From Dyella dinghuensis (lineage in GTDB: Bacteria > Pseudomonadota > Gammaproteobacteria > Xanthomonadales > Rhodanobacteraceae), in the NCBI RefSeq assembly GCF_003977615.1, contig NZ_RYZR01000006.1, positions 186,001 through 250,000 of the forward strand: a stretch of DNA of 64,000 nucleotides, read 5' to 3'. Position numbers and translations under genes: made by a program. Within the stretch, counting starts at the first letter, position 1, and each line of letters begins with the position of its first letter. Of the stretch, positions 1-7,548 are shown piece by piece. Below the pieces are notes generated by a model, which saw only the letters and a list, made by a program, of their open reading frames with translations, was not told where the DNA came from and searched no databases.

Positions 1-2
1 AG

Positions 3-47
3 TCCAGAGCACAGCAAAGTGATTGCACCTGTGTTGCAAGTACCTAA
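3..47 (+). CDS. 3' end of a preceding cassette gene (partial)
   Basis: An open frame enters from the left window edge and ends with TAA at 45-47, inside the 5' core of the first attC. Stop codons in that position are seen in most of the other cassettes here, which is the only support for this call. Only about 14 codons are visible, so no function can be given. Confidence 0.3.
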   Translation, partial: SRAQQSDCTCVAST

Positions 48-100
48 CTATTCATTCAAGCGGACGCGCTATCCGCGCGCCACTTAACTCAGGCGTTAGG
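43..100 (+). repeat. Integron attC site 1
   Basis: The 5' core is CCTAACTA and the 3' core is GGCGTTAGG. Between them lies the imperfect inverted repeat GCGGACGCGC ... GCGCGCC and the motif TTAACTCAGGCGTTAGG. It is nearly identical to site 2, so the two cassettes share an attC subtype. Confidence 0.85.
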
Positions 101-107
101 AAGGAAT

Positions 108-371
108 ATGAGCAACGATCAGGAAGACCCTTTGTGCCTCGTATTTGTTCCAGCCTTAGTCACATTGCTATATAAGGCTGAGCAAACCAAGGGCTCACCG
201 CTCACCGAACAAGAAGTCGTGGCCATTCGAGACAATGCAAGTTGCATAGCACTACCTTATAGCGTGGCAGCTGAAGGTGAGAAGGCACGCGGCTATCCAG
301 ATATTGTTGCAGAGCGATGCTGGTTGGAATGGCAATCGGCGCGTAAACAACTGTTTGATCAAAGTTCCTAA
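108..371 (+). CDS. Hypothetical cassette protein, 87 aa
   Basis: The ATG is 8 bases after attC 1, with a purine-rich GGAAGGAAT just upstream that can serve as ribosome binding site. The stop TAA (369-371) lies in the 5' core of attC 2, so the gene fills its cassette exactly. The product is a small, mildly acidic soluble protein with no signal peptide or membrane segment (begins MSNDQEDPLCLVF). I do not recognise the family. Its cassette position and intact frame are the main reasons to treat it as a real gene. Confidence 0.7.
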   Translation: MSNDQEDPLCLVFVPALVTLLYKAEQTKGSPLTEQEVVAIRDNASCIALPYSVAAEGEKARGYPDIVAERCWLEWQSARKQLFDQSS

Positions 372-424
372 CAGTTCATCCAAGCGGACGCGCTATCCGC
401 GCGCCGCTCAACTCAGGCGTTATG
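367..424 (+). repeat. Integron attC site 2
   Basis: CCTAACAG at the 5' end and CAGGCGTTATG at the 3' end enclose AAGCGGACGCGC and GCGCGCCGC arms. It differs from attC 1 at only a few bases. It includes the stop codon of the upstream cassette gene. Confidence 0.85.
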
Positions 425-444
425 CACCTCAGATAGGCAATCCC

Positions 445-957
445 ATGACGAATGTTAGGGAACTACAGGCACCACTGAGAGCCCGCTACGAGACCGATCC
501 ATCCGCCGCCCTGGTGGTCGACCGCGCCAGCTCTGCGGGCCATGACTTACAAGATCCATTTCACGTCAGTGTCTCTGCACAAGGTGCAGCAAGTCCCATT
601 TCGGTGGCGACACATCGAGGCCATGGCGGTCCGCATGACGCGGCGACTCCTGGTGACCTGTTATGCGCTGCGCTCTGTTCCTGTCACGAGTTGACCGTGC
701 GAATGGTCGCGAACGCCATGGGCATCGAGATTGCCTCGCTGGACGTGCGGGTTGAGGGTGACGTCGATCTGAGGGGCTCGCTGGGAATGGGCTCTGCACC
801 AGTTGGCTTTCAAGCGTTCCGTGTGCGCACGAAGATCAGCCTGCGCAAGGGTGGTCCGTCCGAAATCACTCGCCTGTTGCGTGCCGCTGAAGGCTATTGC
901 GTCGTCGGCCAAACACTGCGCTCGGGCGTTCAGATCGAATACGCGCAAATCGAATAG
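445..957 (+). CDS. OsmC family protein (cassette gene)
   Basis: A 170-residue protein of OsmC/Ohr-like architecture. OsmC proteins are cytosolic thiol peroxidases that reduce organic hydroperoxides using a reactive cysteine pair. Here the segment PGDLLCAALCSCHELT (about residue 70) gives the first Cys of the family on the long helix, and GYCVVGQTL near the C-terminus gives the second. The ATG at 445 was chosen because it lies about 20 bases after attC 2 and starts the family fold; the frame is open further upstream but would read through the attC. Peroxidase activity is inferred from the family only. Confidence 0.8.
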   Translation: MTNVRELQAPLRARYETDPSAALVVDRASSAGHDLQDPFHVSVSAQGAASPISVATHRGHGGPHDAATPGDLLCAALCSCHELTVRMVANAMGIEIASLDVRVEGDVDLRGSLGMGSAPVGFQAFRVRTKISLRKGGPSEITRLLRAAEGYCVVGQTLRSGVQIEYAQIE

Positions 958-1000
958 CGATGCGTAACTACTCGCTCAAACATCAGGCAGCAAAGGAAGT
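958..1000 (+). repeat. Truncated attC-like sequence
   Basis: GCGTAACTACTCGCTCAAACATCAGGC resembles the 5' half of the neighbouring attC sites (core TAACTA followed by CTCAA), but the inverted 3' half and the GTTAGG core are missing. This suggests that the OsmC and GFA genes are now carried by one fused cassette. Confidence 0.4.
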
Positions 1001-1006
1001 TTCGAT

Positions 1007-1414
1007 ATGACTACTCCATTTTCCGGCGGGTGCGCATGTGGAGCGATTCGTTATGTGTGTTCACGCTCGCCCGTCGCGATGCTCAATTGCCACTGCCTGG
1101 ATTGTCAGCGTTCCAGTGGAGCCCCGTTCGCGTCCGGCTTCATCGTCGCGGACTCAGGCATAGAGATCACTGGTGCGCCTAAAACGTACTCGGTTCATGC
1201 GGGCAGTGGCGCTGTCGCGACTCGCAGCTTCTGCCGTGAATGCGGCTCGCCATTGTTCACGCGCGGAGATGCCAATCCAGGATTCATGTCCGTTCGCTTT
1301 CCCACACTGGATAACGCTTCGGAGTTTCAGCCGTTGCTGGACATTTGGACGGCCAGTGCGCAGCCGTGGGTTTGCCTTAACCAAGCCATTCCACACTATC
1401 CTCAGCTACCCTAA
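1007..1414 (+). CDS. GFA family zinc protein (cassette gene)
   Basis: A 135-residue protein of the GFA family (glutathione-dependent formaldehyde-activating enzyme/centromere protein V fold). The zinc-binding cysteines are visible: GGCACGAIRY near the N-terminus, NCHCLDCQRSSG at about residues 28-39 and FCRECGSPLF at about 75-84. Family members are predicted carbon-sulfur lyases acting on glutathione adducts, but the substrate of this one cannot be told. The stop TAA lies at the start of the following attC. A second, only distantly similar GFA gene is at 3980. Confidence 0.85.
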   Translation: MTTPFSGGCACGAIRYVCSRSPVAMLNCHCLDCQRSSGAPFASGFIVADSGIEITGAPKTYSVHAGSGAVATRSFCRECGSPLFTRGDANPGFMSVRFPTLDNASEFQPLLDIWTASAQPWVCLNQAIPHYPQLP

Positions 1415-1488
1415 TTATTCACTTGCGGCTGCCACCTAATTAGTCGTTCGGGACAGACGGCTACGCCGCTACTTAACTCAGGCGTTAG
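1409..1488 (+). repeat. Integron attC site 3 (long form)
   Basis: The 5' part CCCTAATTATTCACTTGCGGC aligns with the start of the other sites, and the 3' part is GCCGCTACTTAACTCAGGCGTTAGG. At about 80 bp it is longer than sites 1 and 2, with extra sequence in the hairpin loop. It includes the stop codon of the GFA gene. Confidence 0.75.
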
Positions 1489-1502
1489 GTCAAATATTCG
1501 AC

Positions 1503-1946
1503 ATGACCACTGCTGAAAAAATCGAAGTCATACTTATTCCATTGGCAGGGGCTGCCATTTGGCTGATGAGAGAATGGCTGCCCGCCGATATTGGCATTGG
1601 ATCGCTTCTGCTTGCATCGTCCGTACTGTTGCTCCTTCAAGGGTTGTTCCGTGATCTTTGGCTCCTGTTTAAGCGAAAACAGGACACGCAGTCCGGGACA
1701 CGACAAGAAGTCTTGTGTATGTGCGTGGAGTCCACCGTTGGAGTGATGGGTGTAACTGCGGGAATCATCATCTTTGGCAGTGCAATCAACCGGCCAGTGC
1801 AAATGAATCCCTGGATCTGGAGCCTCTTAGCAATTGCCGTCTTGACCGTTGGATTCGCCATTAAGGATTTCATTTTTGAATGGCGACCATTTCGCATACG
1901 TCGAGACAAGAATCACTTGAACATCGTTTTCAGCTGGAGGAACTGA
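1503..1946 (+). CDS. Hypothetical membrane protein (cassette gene), 147 aa
   Basis: The protein has about four hydrophobic segments: near residues 9-22, 29-48, 75-97 and 102-120, with a basic C-terminus (FRIRRDKN). No catalytic motif is visible and I do not recognise the family. The gene starts 15 bases after attC 3 and ends just before attC 4, so it is the only gene of its cassette. Small integral membrane proteins of unknown role are common integron cargo. Confidence 0.7.
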   Translation: MTTAEKIEVILIPLAGAAIWLMREWLPADIGIGSLLLASSVLLLLQGLFRDLWLLFKRKQDTQSGTRQEVLCMCVESTVGVMGVTAGIIIFGSAINRPVQMNPWIWSLLAIAVLTVGFAIKDFIFEWRPFRIRRDKNHLNIVFSWRN

Positions 1947-1956
1947 CCAGGTATTG

Positions 1957-2046
1957 GCCTAACTACGCGATTGAGCGGACGCTGCGGGTCGGCTGCGGTA
2001 AGCTCATGCGCACTGCAGCCGTCGCCGCCTAACTCAGTTGTTAGAC
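1957..2046 (+). repeat. Integron attC site 4
   Basis: GCCTAACTACG at the 5' end and CCTAACTCAGTTGTTAG at the 3' end enclose a long arm pair around GACGCTGCGG and CTGCAGCC. At about 90 bp it is the longest site here. Confidence 0.75.
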
Positions 2047-2076
2047 CTCGCCACGCCACACCTTTCAGGAAAACTT

Positions 2077-2445
2077 ATGTTTGACCATGTCGTATTTGGA
2101 ACCAGCGACTATGCGGCGAGCAAAGCATTCTTCCTCAAGGCGCTCGAACCGATCGGCCTAGTCGTCGTCTCGGAGGGGCCGCTCGGTGTTGAGCTTAGTG
2201 CTGACGGCAAGTCTTCCTTGTGCATCCGCCGAGCTGCGGAAAAGCCTGCGCATCTACACTTGGCATTCGTGGCCGAGAATCGCCAGCAAGTTGACGCTTT
2301 CTATCGTGCGGCCCTGGAGGCAGGCGCCAAGGACAATGGTCCACCTGGTCTGCGTCCGAACTATAGCGGTAGATACTATGCAGCTTTCGTCATTGGTCCG
2401 GACGGGCATAACATCGAAATGGTTTGCCACGAATCCGAGACTTGA
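2077..2445 (+). CDS. VOC superfamily (glyoxalase-like) protein, cassette gene
   Basis: A 122-residue single-module VOC (vicinal oxygen chelate) protein. The start MFDHVVFGTSDYAASKAFF is the usual first beta-alpha unit with a metal-binding His, and the end GPDGHNIEMVCHE carries the usual C-terminal metal-ligand Glu. VOC proteins include glyoxalases, dioxygenases and resistance enzymes such as fosfomycin and bleomycin resistance proteins; the sequence does not say which. The ATG at 2077 follows CAGGA by a suitable distance. The upstream in-frame ATG at 2038 would start inside attC 4, so it was rejected. Confidence 0.8.
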   Translation: MFDHVVFGTSDYAASKAFFLKALEPIGLVVVSEGPLGVELSADGKSSLCIRRAAEKPAHLHLAFVAENRQQVDAFYRAALEAGAKDNGPPGLRPNYSGRYYAAFVIGPDGHNIEMVCHESET

Positions 2446-2497
2446 CCATTCACTCCGGCGGACACGCTACGCGTGCCGCTTTACTCTGACGTTAGCC
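2441..2497 (+). repeat. Integron attC site 5
   Basis: CTTGACCATTCACTCCGGCGGACACGC pairs with GCGTGCCGCTTTACTCTGACGTTAGCC. The arms CGGACACGC and GCGTGCCG are nearly perfect. The 5' core is degenerate (TTGACC for CTAAC). The stop codon of the VOC gene lies inside it. Confidence 0.75.
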
Positions 2498-2513
2498 GAC
2501 AGGTGTGCGTTCA

Positions 2514-3032
2514 ATGGAAATCAGGCAACTCAGCCCTGCGGACGCTCGGGCTTATCAAAGCCTTCGGCTTCTTGCGCTTCAGGAAAGTCCGACTGCTTTT
2601 AGCGCGAGCCACGGTGACGAAGCCGGCCGATCCATCGAAGAGGTGTCTGCCCGATTAGTCCCGGCGAAAGATGGCTCTATCTGCATGTTTGGTGTTTTCG
2701 ACCAGGCAGAACTTGCGGGATTCTTGGCGGTTGTTCACCCTCAGCGGGAGAAACTGCGGCATTGCATTGAACTTGCGGGCATGTATGTAGCCCCTCCCTA
2801 TCGCCGCCGCGGATTTGGCGGCGCCTTGTTAAAGGCCGCCATCGATCACTGCCAATCCGTTAACGGCGTTCGCCAGATCAAGCTGGGTGTGAATGCCACA
2901 AACGTGGCTGCAAAAGCACTCTATGAATCGGTTGGCTTTGAAAGTTATGGTGTGGAGCCAGACGCGATGCATGTTGATGGCATATTTTATGGTGAGGAGC
3001 ACTATATTTTGCGTATTTGCTCTGTCGCCTGA
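2514..3032 (+). CDS. GNAT family N-acetyltransferase (cassette gene)
   Basis: A 172-residue GNAT enzyme that should transfer an acetyl group from acetyl-CoA to an amine. The CoA-binding motif A is clear: MYVAPPYRRRGFGGALLKAA at about residues 86-105 carries the R-x-x-G-x-G/A signature. The following ATNVAAKALYESVGF segment is the usual motif B. The substrate is unknown; cassette GNATs range from aminoglycoside resistance to peptide or small-molecule acetylation. The ATG at 2514 begins the typical MEIRQLSPADA strand; a GTG at 2505 in frame is an alternative start. Confidence 0.85.
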   Translation: MEIRQLSPADARAYQSLRLLALQESPTAFSASHGDEAGRSIEEVSARLVPAKDGSICMFGVFDQAELAGFLAVVHPQREKLRHCIELAGMYVAPPYRRRGFGGALLKAAIDHCQSVNGVRQIKLGVNATNVAAKALYESVGFESYGVEPDAMHVDGIFYGEEHYILRICSVA

Positions 3033-3090
3033 TCATTTATTCGAACGGAAGCTGCGTCGCGGGCCGGTCTAATCTTGCCTGGGCGTTGCG
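3027..3090 (+). repeat. Integron attC-like site 6 (degenerate)
   Basis: CGCCTGATCATTTATTCGAACGG resembles the 5' part of the other sites and TCTAATCTTGCCTGGGCGTTGCG the 3' part, but both cores have drifted. It is the last site I can recognise, so the array probably ends about here or at the next gene. Confidence 0.6.
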
Positions 3091-3132
3091 AACATGGCAC
3101 ACCTCAACTTCACCGAGCTTCGGAGTGCACAC

Positions 3133-3519
3133 ATGAAAAGAGTCACAGGTATCGGAGGAATCTTTTTCAACGCGAAGGATCCCGTCGCATTGCGCGCCTG
3201 GTACAAGCAGCACCTTGGCATCGATGTGCAATCGTGGGGAGGCGCGGCATTTTCGTGGGCGGATGAATCGGGCAATCCAACAAACGGGACGACCGCGTGG
3301 TCCATCGGTGCCGCTGATAACGGGCACTTCGCACCAAGCAAGTCGACCTTCATGGTCAACTATCGTGTCGACAATTTGGATGCGTTGCTTCAGTCGCTTC
3401 GGGACGAAGGTTGTAACGTTCTGGAGAAGACAGACGATTCCGACTACGGGAAGTTCGGTTGGGTGATGGACCCAGAGGACAACAAGGTCGAACTTTGGCA
3501 GCCGCCTCCGGGAATGTGA
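3133..3519 (+). CDS. VOC superfamily (glyoxalase-like) protein
   Basis: A 128-residue VOC protein with the first module MKRVTGIGGIFFNAKDPVAL and a C-terminal module WVMDPEDNKVELWQPP that carries the usual Glu ligand. GGAG eight bases upstream supports the ATG at 3133; an in-frame ATG at 3094 sits directly behind attC 6 and would add 13 residues. It may be the last cassette gene, since it follows an attC, but no attC follows it. Function beyond the fold cannot be given. Confidence 0.8.
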   Translation: MKRVTGIGGIFFNAKDPVALRAWYKQHLGIDVQSWGGAAFSWADESGNPTNGTTAWSIGAADNGHFAPSKSTFMVNYRVDNLDALLQSLRDEGCNVLEKTDDSDYGKFGWVMDPEDNKVELWQPPPGM

Positions 3520-3586
3520 GTTCGATGGCTGCCGTTGAAGGTCGCATGATCGAACTGCAGAAGCCCAACGATGCGGACAAATCGTA

Positions 3587-3949
3587 ATGCCATTCTTGCT
3601 GGCAGCCGACGCCGTACTGGTATTCCACTTTGCCTTTATCTTGTTTTGCACCTGTGGCGCGGTGCTGGCGTTGAAGTGGCGTTGGATTTTGCTGCTTCAG
3701 ATTCCCGCTGCGGCGTGGGGTTTCTACGTCGAGACGAGTGGAAGGCTTTGTCCGCTGACGGCGCTTGAAAACTATCTTCGCCATCGCGCGGGTCAGGCGG
3801 GTTATCCGGGTGATTTCATTCAGCACTATCTTCTGGCGACGATTTATCCGGAAGGGTTGACCCGAAATATTCAGTTTGTGCTGGCTGCCGGGGTGACTGT
3901 GGTGAATGTATCCGTCTATGCATGGTTGCTTGTGCGCCGCCGTATTTAA
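3587..3949 (+). CDS. DUF2784 family membrane protein
   Basis: A 120-residue integral membrane protein with about three or four helices (residues 2-22, 25-45, 78-92 and 97-117). The pattern HFAFILFCTCGAVLA followed by the conserved-looking CPLTALENYLR and GDFIQHYLL matches my memory of the DUF2784 family, whose function is unknown. It is not flanked by attC sites, so it may belong to the chromosomal backbone. The gap to the VOC gene is 67 bases. Confidence 0.7.
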   Translation: MPFLLAADAVLVFHFAFILFCTCGAVLALKWRWILLLQIPAAAWGFYVETSGRLCPLTALENYLRHRAGQAGYPGDFIQHYLLATIYPEGLTRNIQFVLAAGVTVVNVSVYAWLLVRRRI

Positions 3950-3979
3950 TCGTGCAATTGAATCGGGATTTTTGATGTC

Positions 3980-4423
3980 ATGTTGATTTCCGGGCGCTGC
4001 CACTGCGGCAATATTTCTTTTGTGTTGGATTGGAAACCGGAGCCCTCGGAGATTCCGGCGCGTGCTTGTACGTGCACGTTCTGCACGAGACATGGCGCCG
4101 TTTGGACGGCTTGCCCTATGGGCTCATTGAAAGTAGCGGTCAGAGATGTGTCGCACGTTTCCGGCTACGCCTTCGAAACGGAGACAGCGGAGTTTCGGAT
4201 TTGCACGCGATGCGGTGTCGTGCCGTTGGTGACCAGCCTGATTGATGATCGGCTTTATGCGGTGGTGAACGTCAACACGTTTGAAAACGTTGAGGCTTCG
4301 ATGCTTCGGCGGTCGTCTGTGACGCTTGATGGTGAAGCGTGTGATGACCGATTGGCCCGGCGGAAGCGCAATTGGATTGCGGATGTTGTTTTCGTTGAGG
4401 GTGGCGGCGCAATTCACGCTTAG
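3980..4423 (+). CDS. GFA family zinc protein
   Basis: A 147-residue protein of the GFA fold. Zinc ligands are seen as GRCHCGNISF near the start, ACTCTFCTRHGA at about residues 29-40 and FRICTRCGVVPL at about 73-84. It is divergent from the cassette GFA protein at 1007, with more sequence after the last Cys pair. The first strand starts directly at the ATG chosen. Predicted to be a small glutathione- or sulfur-adduct-handling enzyme, by family only. Confidence 0.75.
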   Translation: MLISGRCHCGNISFVLDWKPEPSEIPARACTCTFCTRHGAVWTACPMGSLKVAVRDVSHVSGYAFETETAEFRICTRCGVVPLVTSLIDDRLYAVVNVNTFENVEASMLRRSSVTLDGEACDDRLARRKRNWIADVVFVEGGGAIHA

Positions 4424-4460
4424 GGCGCAGTTTGCGGTTGAGGCAACCTACGTTTTTGTT

Positions 4461-4541
4461 TGTCATTCCAGCAAGGGCTGGAACGTTCGCGCACCTGCTA
4501 TACCGGAGACACTGGATCCCCGCCTTCGCTGGGATGACGGT
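4461..4541. repeat. REP/MITE-like inverted repeat (diverged copy)
   Basis: GTCATTCCAGC...GCTGGAA and TGGATCCCCGCCTTCGCTGGGATGACG form outward arms like those of the elements at 20044 and 26711, but with a shorter and different centre. It lies between the convergent GFA gene and purD, where such an element could act as a transcription stop. Confidence 0.6.
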
Positions 4542-4632
4542 TGGGTGGTATGGGGGGTTGCGTTAGCTTGAATGGCCTGCTGACTTTGCTGGAGCCACCG
4601 AGCAATAAGCGTAGGGTACGTCCGCGTTTTTA

Positions 4633-5916
4633 CTATTTTCGACGCAGAGCACGATGCGCGATATCGCGTCGGCAGAATGCGCCGTCGAAGTGAACTTTCT
4701 TCACGGCGTCATAGGCGTTTTCGCGTGCCGCCGCGATGTCTTTGCCTAGCGCACATACCGTAAGTACGCGGCCGCCTGCCGTCATGGCGCGACCGTGGAC
4801 GTCGAGCGCTGTGCCGGCGTGAAACACTTTCACGTCGCGCCCAAAATCCTGATCCAGGCCGTCGATCAGATCGCCCGTCTTCACCTTGGCCGGATAGCCG
4901 CTTGCTGCGATCACGACGCCGATGGACGGGCGCGCGTCCCACTGTGCATGCGTGTGATGTAGCTCGCCGTCTAGCGCGGCTTCGATCAGTTCCACCAGAT
5001 CGGATTTCAGCCGCATCATGATCGGTTGGGTTTCCGGATCGCCGAAGCGCACGTTGAATTCGATGACCTTGGGCGCACCGTGTTTGTCGATCATCAAACC
5101 CGCGTAGAGGAAGCCGATAAAGGGCGCACCTTCCATCGCCATGCCGTGCAACGTGGGCTCGATCACTTCCTTGAGGATGCGCTTTTCGACTTCCGGCGTG
5201 ACCACCGGCGCGGGTGAGTACGCACCCATGCCCCCGGTGTTGGGCCCGAGGTCGTTTTCGTCGCGGCGTTTGTGATCCTGGCTGCTCGCCATCGGCAATG
5301 CGTGATTGCCATCGCTCATGACGATATAGCTGGCTTCTTCGCCATCGAGAAATTCTTCGATGACGACGCGCGAGGACGCATCGCCGAAGGCGTGCCCGCC
5401 GAGCATGTCGTGCAGGGCAAGCTCGGCGTCGGGCAAGGTCAGCGCTACCACTACACCTTTGCCTGCGGCCAGGCCATCGGCCTTGATGACGATGGGTGCG
5501 CCGTGTTCGCGCACATAGGCCAACGCTTTGCTCAGCTCGGTGAATACGGCGTAGCGCGCGGTCGGAATGTTGTGGCGAAGCAGGAAATCCTTGGCGAAGG
5601 CCTTGGAGCCTTCCAGCTGCGCGGCAATGGCGCGCGGCCCGAAGATGCGCAGGCCGGCGGCGCGGAATTTGTCGACGACGCCCGCCACCAGCGGCACTTC
5701 CGGGCCCACGACGGTGAGATCGACTTTCTCGGCCTTGGCCAGTTTCAGCAGTCCCTCGACATCACCGGCTGCGACATCGACATTGCGCAAGCCGCGTTCG
5801 TGCGCGGTACCGGCGTTGCCGGGCGCGACGATCACTTCGCTGACGCGCGGCGATTGCTTGAGCTTCCACGCCAGCGCGTGCTCGCGACCGCCGTTGCCGA
5901 TAACCATGACTTTCAT
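4633..5916 (-). CDS. purD: Phosphoribosylamine-glycine ligase
   Basis: PurD joins glycine to 5-phosphoribosylamine with ATP to give GAR, the second step of purine synthesis. The 427-residue length is normal. The N-terminal domain opens with MKVMVIGNGGREHALAW; the ATP-grasp domain shows KADGLAAGKGV (about residues 142-152) and later GFLYAGLM and EFNVRFGDPETQ, the typical Mg-binding end. The ATG at 5916 was chosen over the longer frame start at 5961 because the family begins here and GGAG lies eight bases upstream. The usual partner purH is not adjacent in this window; the gene's 3' side faces the integron-associated region. Confidence 0.97.
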   Translation of the reverse strand: MKVMVIGNGGREHALAWKLKQSPRVSEVIVAPGNAGTAHERGLRNVDVAAGDVEGLLKLAKAEKVDLTVVGPEVPLVAGVVDKFRAAGLRIFGPRAIAAQLEGSKAFAKDFLLRHNIPTARYAVFTELSKALAYVREHGAPIVIKADGLAAGKGVVVALTLPDAELALHDMLGGHAFGDASSRVVIEEFLDGEEASYIVMSDGNHALPMASSQDHKRRDENDLGPNTGGMGAYSPAPVVTPEVEKRILKEVIEPTLHGMAMEGAPFIGFLYAGLMIDKHGAPKVIEFNVRFGDPETQPIMMRLKSDLVELIEAALDGELHHTHAQWDARPSIGVVIAASGYPAKVKTGDLIDGLDQDFGRDVKVFHAGTALDVHGRAMTAGGRVLTVCALGKDIAAARENAYDAVKKVHFDGAFCRRDIAHRALRRK

Positions 5917-6009
5917 GCAAGGGACTCCGTGACTGCCTGCGCGGGGGCGCCAGCTCGCCATTGTAACGGGTGCGGGGGCGGCGTTCGGCGCCGCGGCCTG
6001 CCAAAACGC

Positions 6010-7392
6010 TTAAACGGCCGTATGGCGGGCGAGCAGATCGAGCAAGGCGGCGCGCGGCAGCTTGCCGGTTTCATTGCGTGGGAGCGTGTCGACCCGGCGC
6101 AAGGGGCGCGGCAGGAACACCGGATCGATCGATGCGCGCAGCGCGTCCAGAATCGCGTGTTCGCTCAGCGCTGGCGCGACGACGAGCGCCGCGATACGGC
6201 GGATACCGATGGCGTCGGCCTCGTCCAGCTGGAACACCACCCCATCGTTCACACCGGGAATGGCGAGCAGGCGGCGGGTGAGGTCGCCGAGCGACGCGCG
6301 CTTACCGGCAATCTCCAGCAGATCGGCGTGGCGGCCGCGCAACTCGAAGCGGCGGCCATCGTCGTGCAAGGTCACGATGTCGGCGAGCGTGACCGGTGCA
6401 TCCAGCTGCGGCGCTTCGATCTGGGTGCCATCGGGCTGCGGATGCAGATGCACGCCGTGGTAGAGCGACCACTGGCTGTCGATGGTGACGCGTCGCGTTG
6501 CGAAGGCACAGGTTTCGGTGGAACCGAAGACCTCCAGCAGGGGCGCGTCGAAGCACTTTTCGGCCTGCGCCGCCAGCTCTGCCGGCATCGGCGCGGTGGC
6601 CGACAACATCGCGGCGAGTTTCGGCAGGTGAACACGCGATTCCACCAACGCGCGCAGATGTACGGGCGTGGTGACGAGCACGCGCGGCTCGGGCATCTGT
6701 TCGAGCGCGCTGGCGATGTCGGAGGGGAAGAATGGCCGTCCCGAATGAACCTGGACGTCGCCAAGCAGCGGCAACAACACCGACATTTCGATGCCGTAGA
6801 TATGTTGCGGCGGCACGGTCGCCACGACAGCAAAGCGTTCACCGACCACCTGCTGCAGCATGCGCAGATTGCCTGCGGTGCTGGCGTTGAAACTGTGCCA
6901 GCTCTTGGTGTTGGGACGTGGTGTACCGGTGGAGCCGGATGTGTAACCGATTGCCACCGTTTGCATCGCCGGAATGGACGGCCACTCGGTCTGCGTTGCG
7001 GCCGTCGCATCGACCGTCAACGGCGGTAATACGAGATAGCGATGCGGAGCCGGATCCATCGAACGATCACCGACAGCGTGGCAACCCGGATGCGCCGCCA
7101 TCACTTCGTCCACCGCATGCGGCGCACGCGACGGTGGCAGCAGATTGGCTTGCCCACGTAATGCGATGGCGCAAAACGCCACCATGAACGCGTAGCGGTC
7201 TTCGCACAAATTCACCGCAGCGCTGGCATCCGGAAGTTGTGCAGCAATGTGTTGCACGTGCGCCAGAAACTGCGCTGCCGTGATGGCATCGCCATCGTGC
7301 ATGGCTACGACACGCTGCGGATCGTCCACCTTCAACAGAGGCAGCAATCGCTCCGCTTCATCGCGTTGAAAGGTGTCGTAGACAATCGCCAC
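6010..7392 (-). CDS. AMP-dependent ligase, aryl polyene-type
   Basis: A 460-residue member of the acyl/aryl-CoA synthetase (ANL) superfamily, which activates carboxylic acids as acyl-adenylates. Motif A3 is YTSGSTGTPRPNTKSWHSF (about residues 151-169), the EVFGSTET segment (about 290) is A5, and the C-terminal DTLPRNETGKLPR gives the A10 lysine. The wording YTSGSTGTPRPNTKSW is what I associate with the AMP ligases of aryl polyene and xanthomonadin clusters, where they prime 4-hydroxybenzoate-type starters. Here it stands alone between purD and tsaC without ketosynthase or acyl-carrier genes, so that role is only a suggestion. Confidence 0.8.
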   Translation of the reverse strand: MAIVYDTFQRDEAERLLPLLKVDDPQRVVAMHDGDAITAAQFLAHVQHIAAQLPDASAAVNLCEDRYAFMVAFCAIALRGQANLLPPSRAPHAVDEVMAAHPGCHAVGDRSMDPAPHRYLVLPPLTVDATAATQTEWPSIPAMQTVAIGYTSGSTGTPRPNTKSWHSFNASTAGNLRMLQQVVGERFAVVATVPPQHIYGIEMSVLLPLLGDVQVHSGRPFFPSDIASALEQMPEPRVLVTTPVHLRALVESRVHLPKLAAMLSATAPMPAELAAQAEKCFDAPLLEVFGSTETCAFATRRVTIDSQWSLYHGVHLHPQPDGTQIEAPQLDAPVTLADIVTLHDDGRRFELRGRHADLLEIAGKRASLGDLTRRLLAIPGVNDGVVFQLDEADAIGIRRIAALVVAPALSEHAILDALRASIDPVFLPRPLRRVDTLPRNETGKLPRAALLDLLARHTAV

Positions 7393-7548
7393 GCCGTGCT
7401 CCTGATCACTTTACCGATACGACGCATCCCAAGCCGGCCGGTATGGCCGACGGTTTCCATTGGCTGGGATGGCGTCCTGCTCGCCCCCTATCCTCACGGT
7501 CTGGGCTGAATCGGCCCCCACCGCACCCCCGGATATGTACTGCAGGAT

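Larger units (their letters stand above)
1..3090 (+). mobile_element. Integron gene-cassette array (distal part)
   Basis: Six recognisable attC-like recombination sites, plus one truncated one, separate short + strand genes. The sites share a 3' core reading TTAACTCAGGCGTTAGG or a variant and a 5' core reading CCTAAC or a variant, with an inverted-repeat body (for example GCGGACGCGC and GCGCGCCGC). Stop codons of most cassette genes fall inside the 5' core of the following attC, as is usual for cassettes. The integrase gene and attI would lie outside the window. The cassettes have no common pathway, which is typical of a chromosomal (sedentary) integron. Confidence 0.85.

Noticed and set aside
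3587-4423. DUF2784 and second GFA genes as integron cassettes
   Set aside because: I could not find attC cores between or after them, so they were left outside the array, although a decayed cassette cannot be ruled out.
5272-7029. 585-codon open frame on the + strand
   Set aside because: It lies antisense to purD and the AMP ligase, both with clear family motifs; its translation is low-complexity and Arg/Gln/Gly-rich, as expected of a GC-rich shadow frame.
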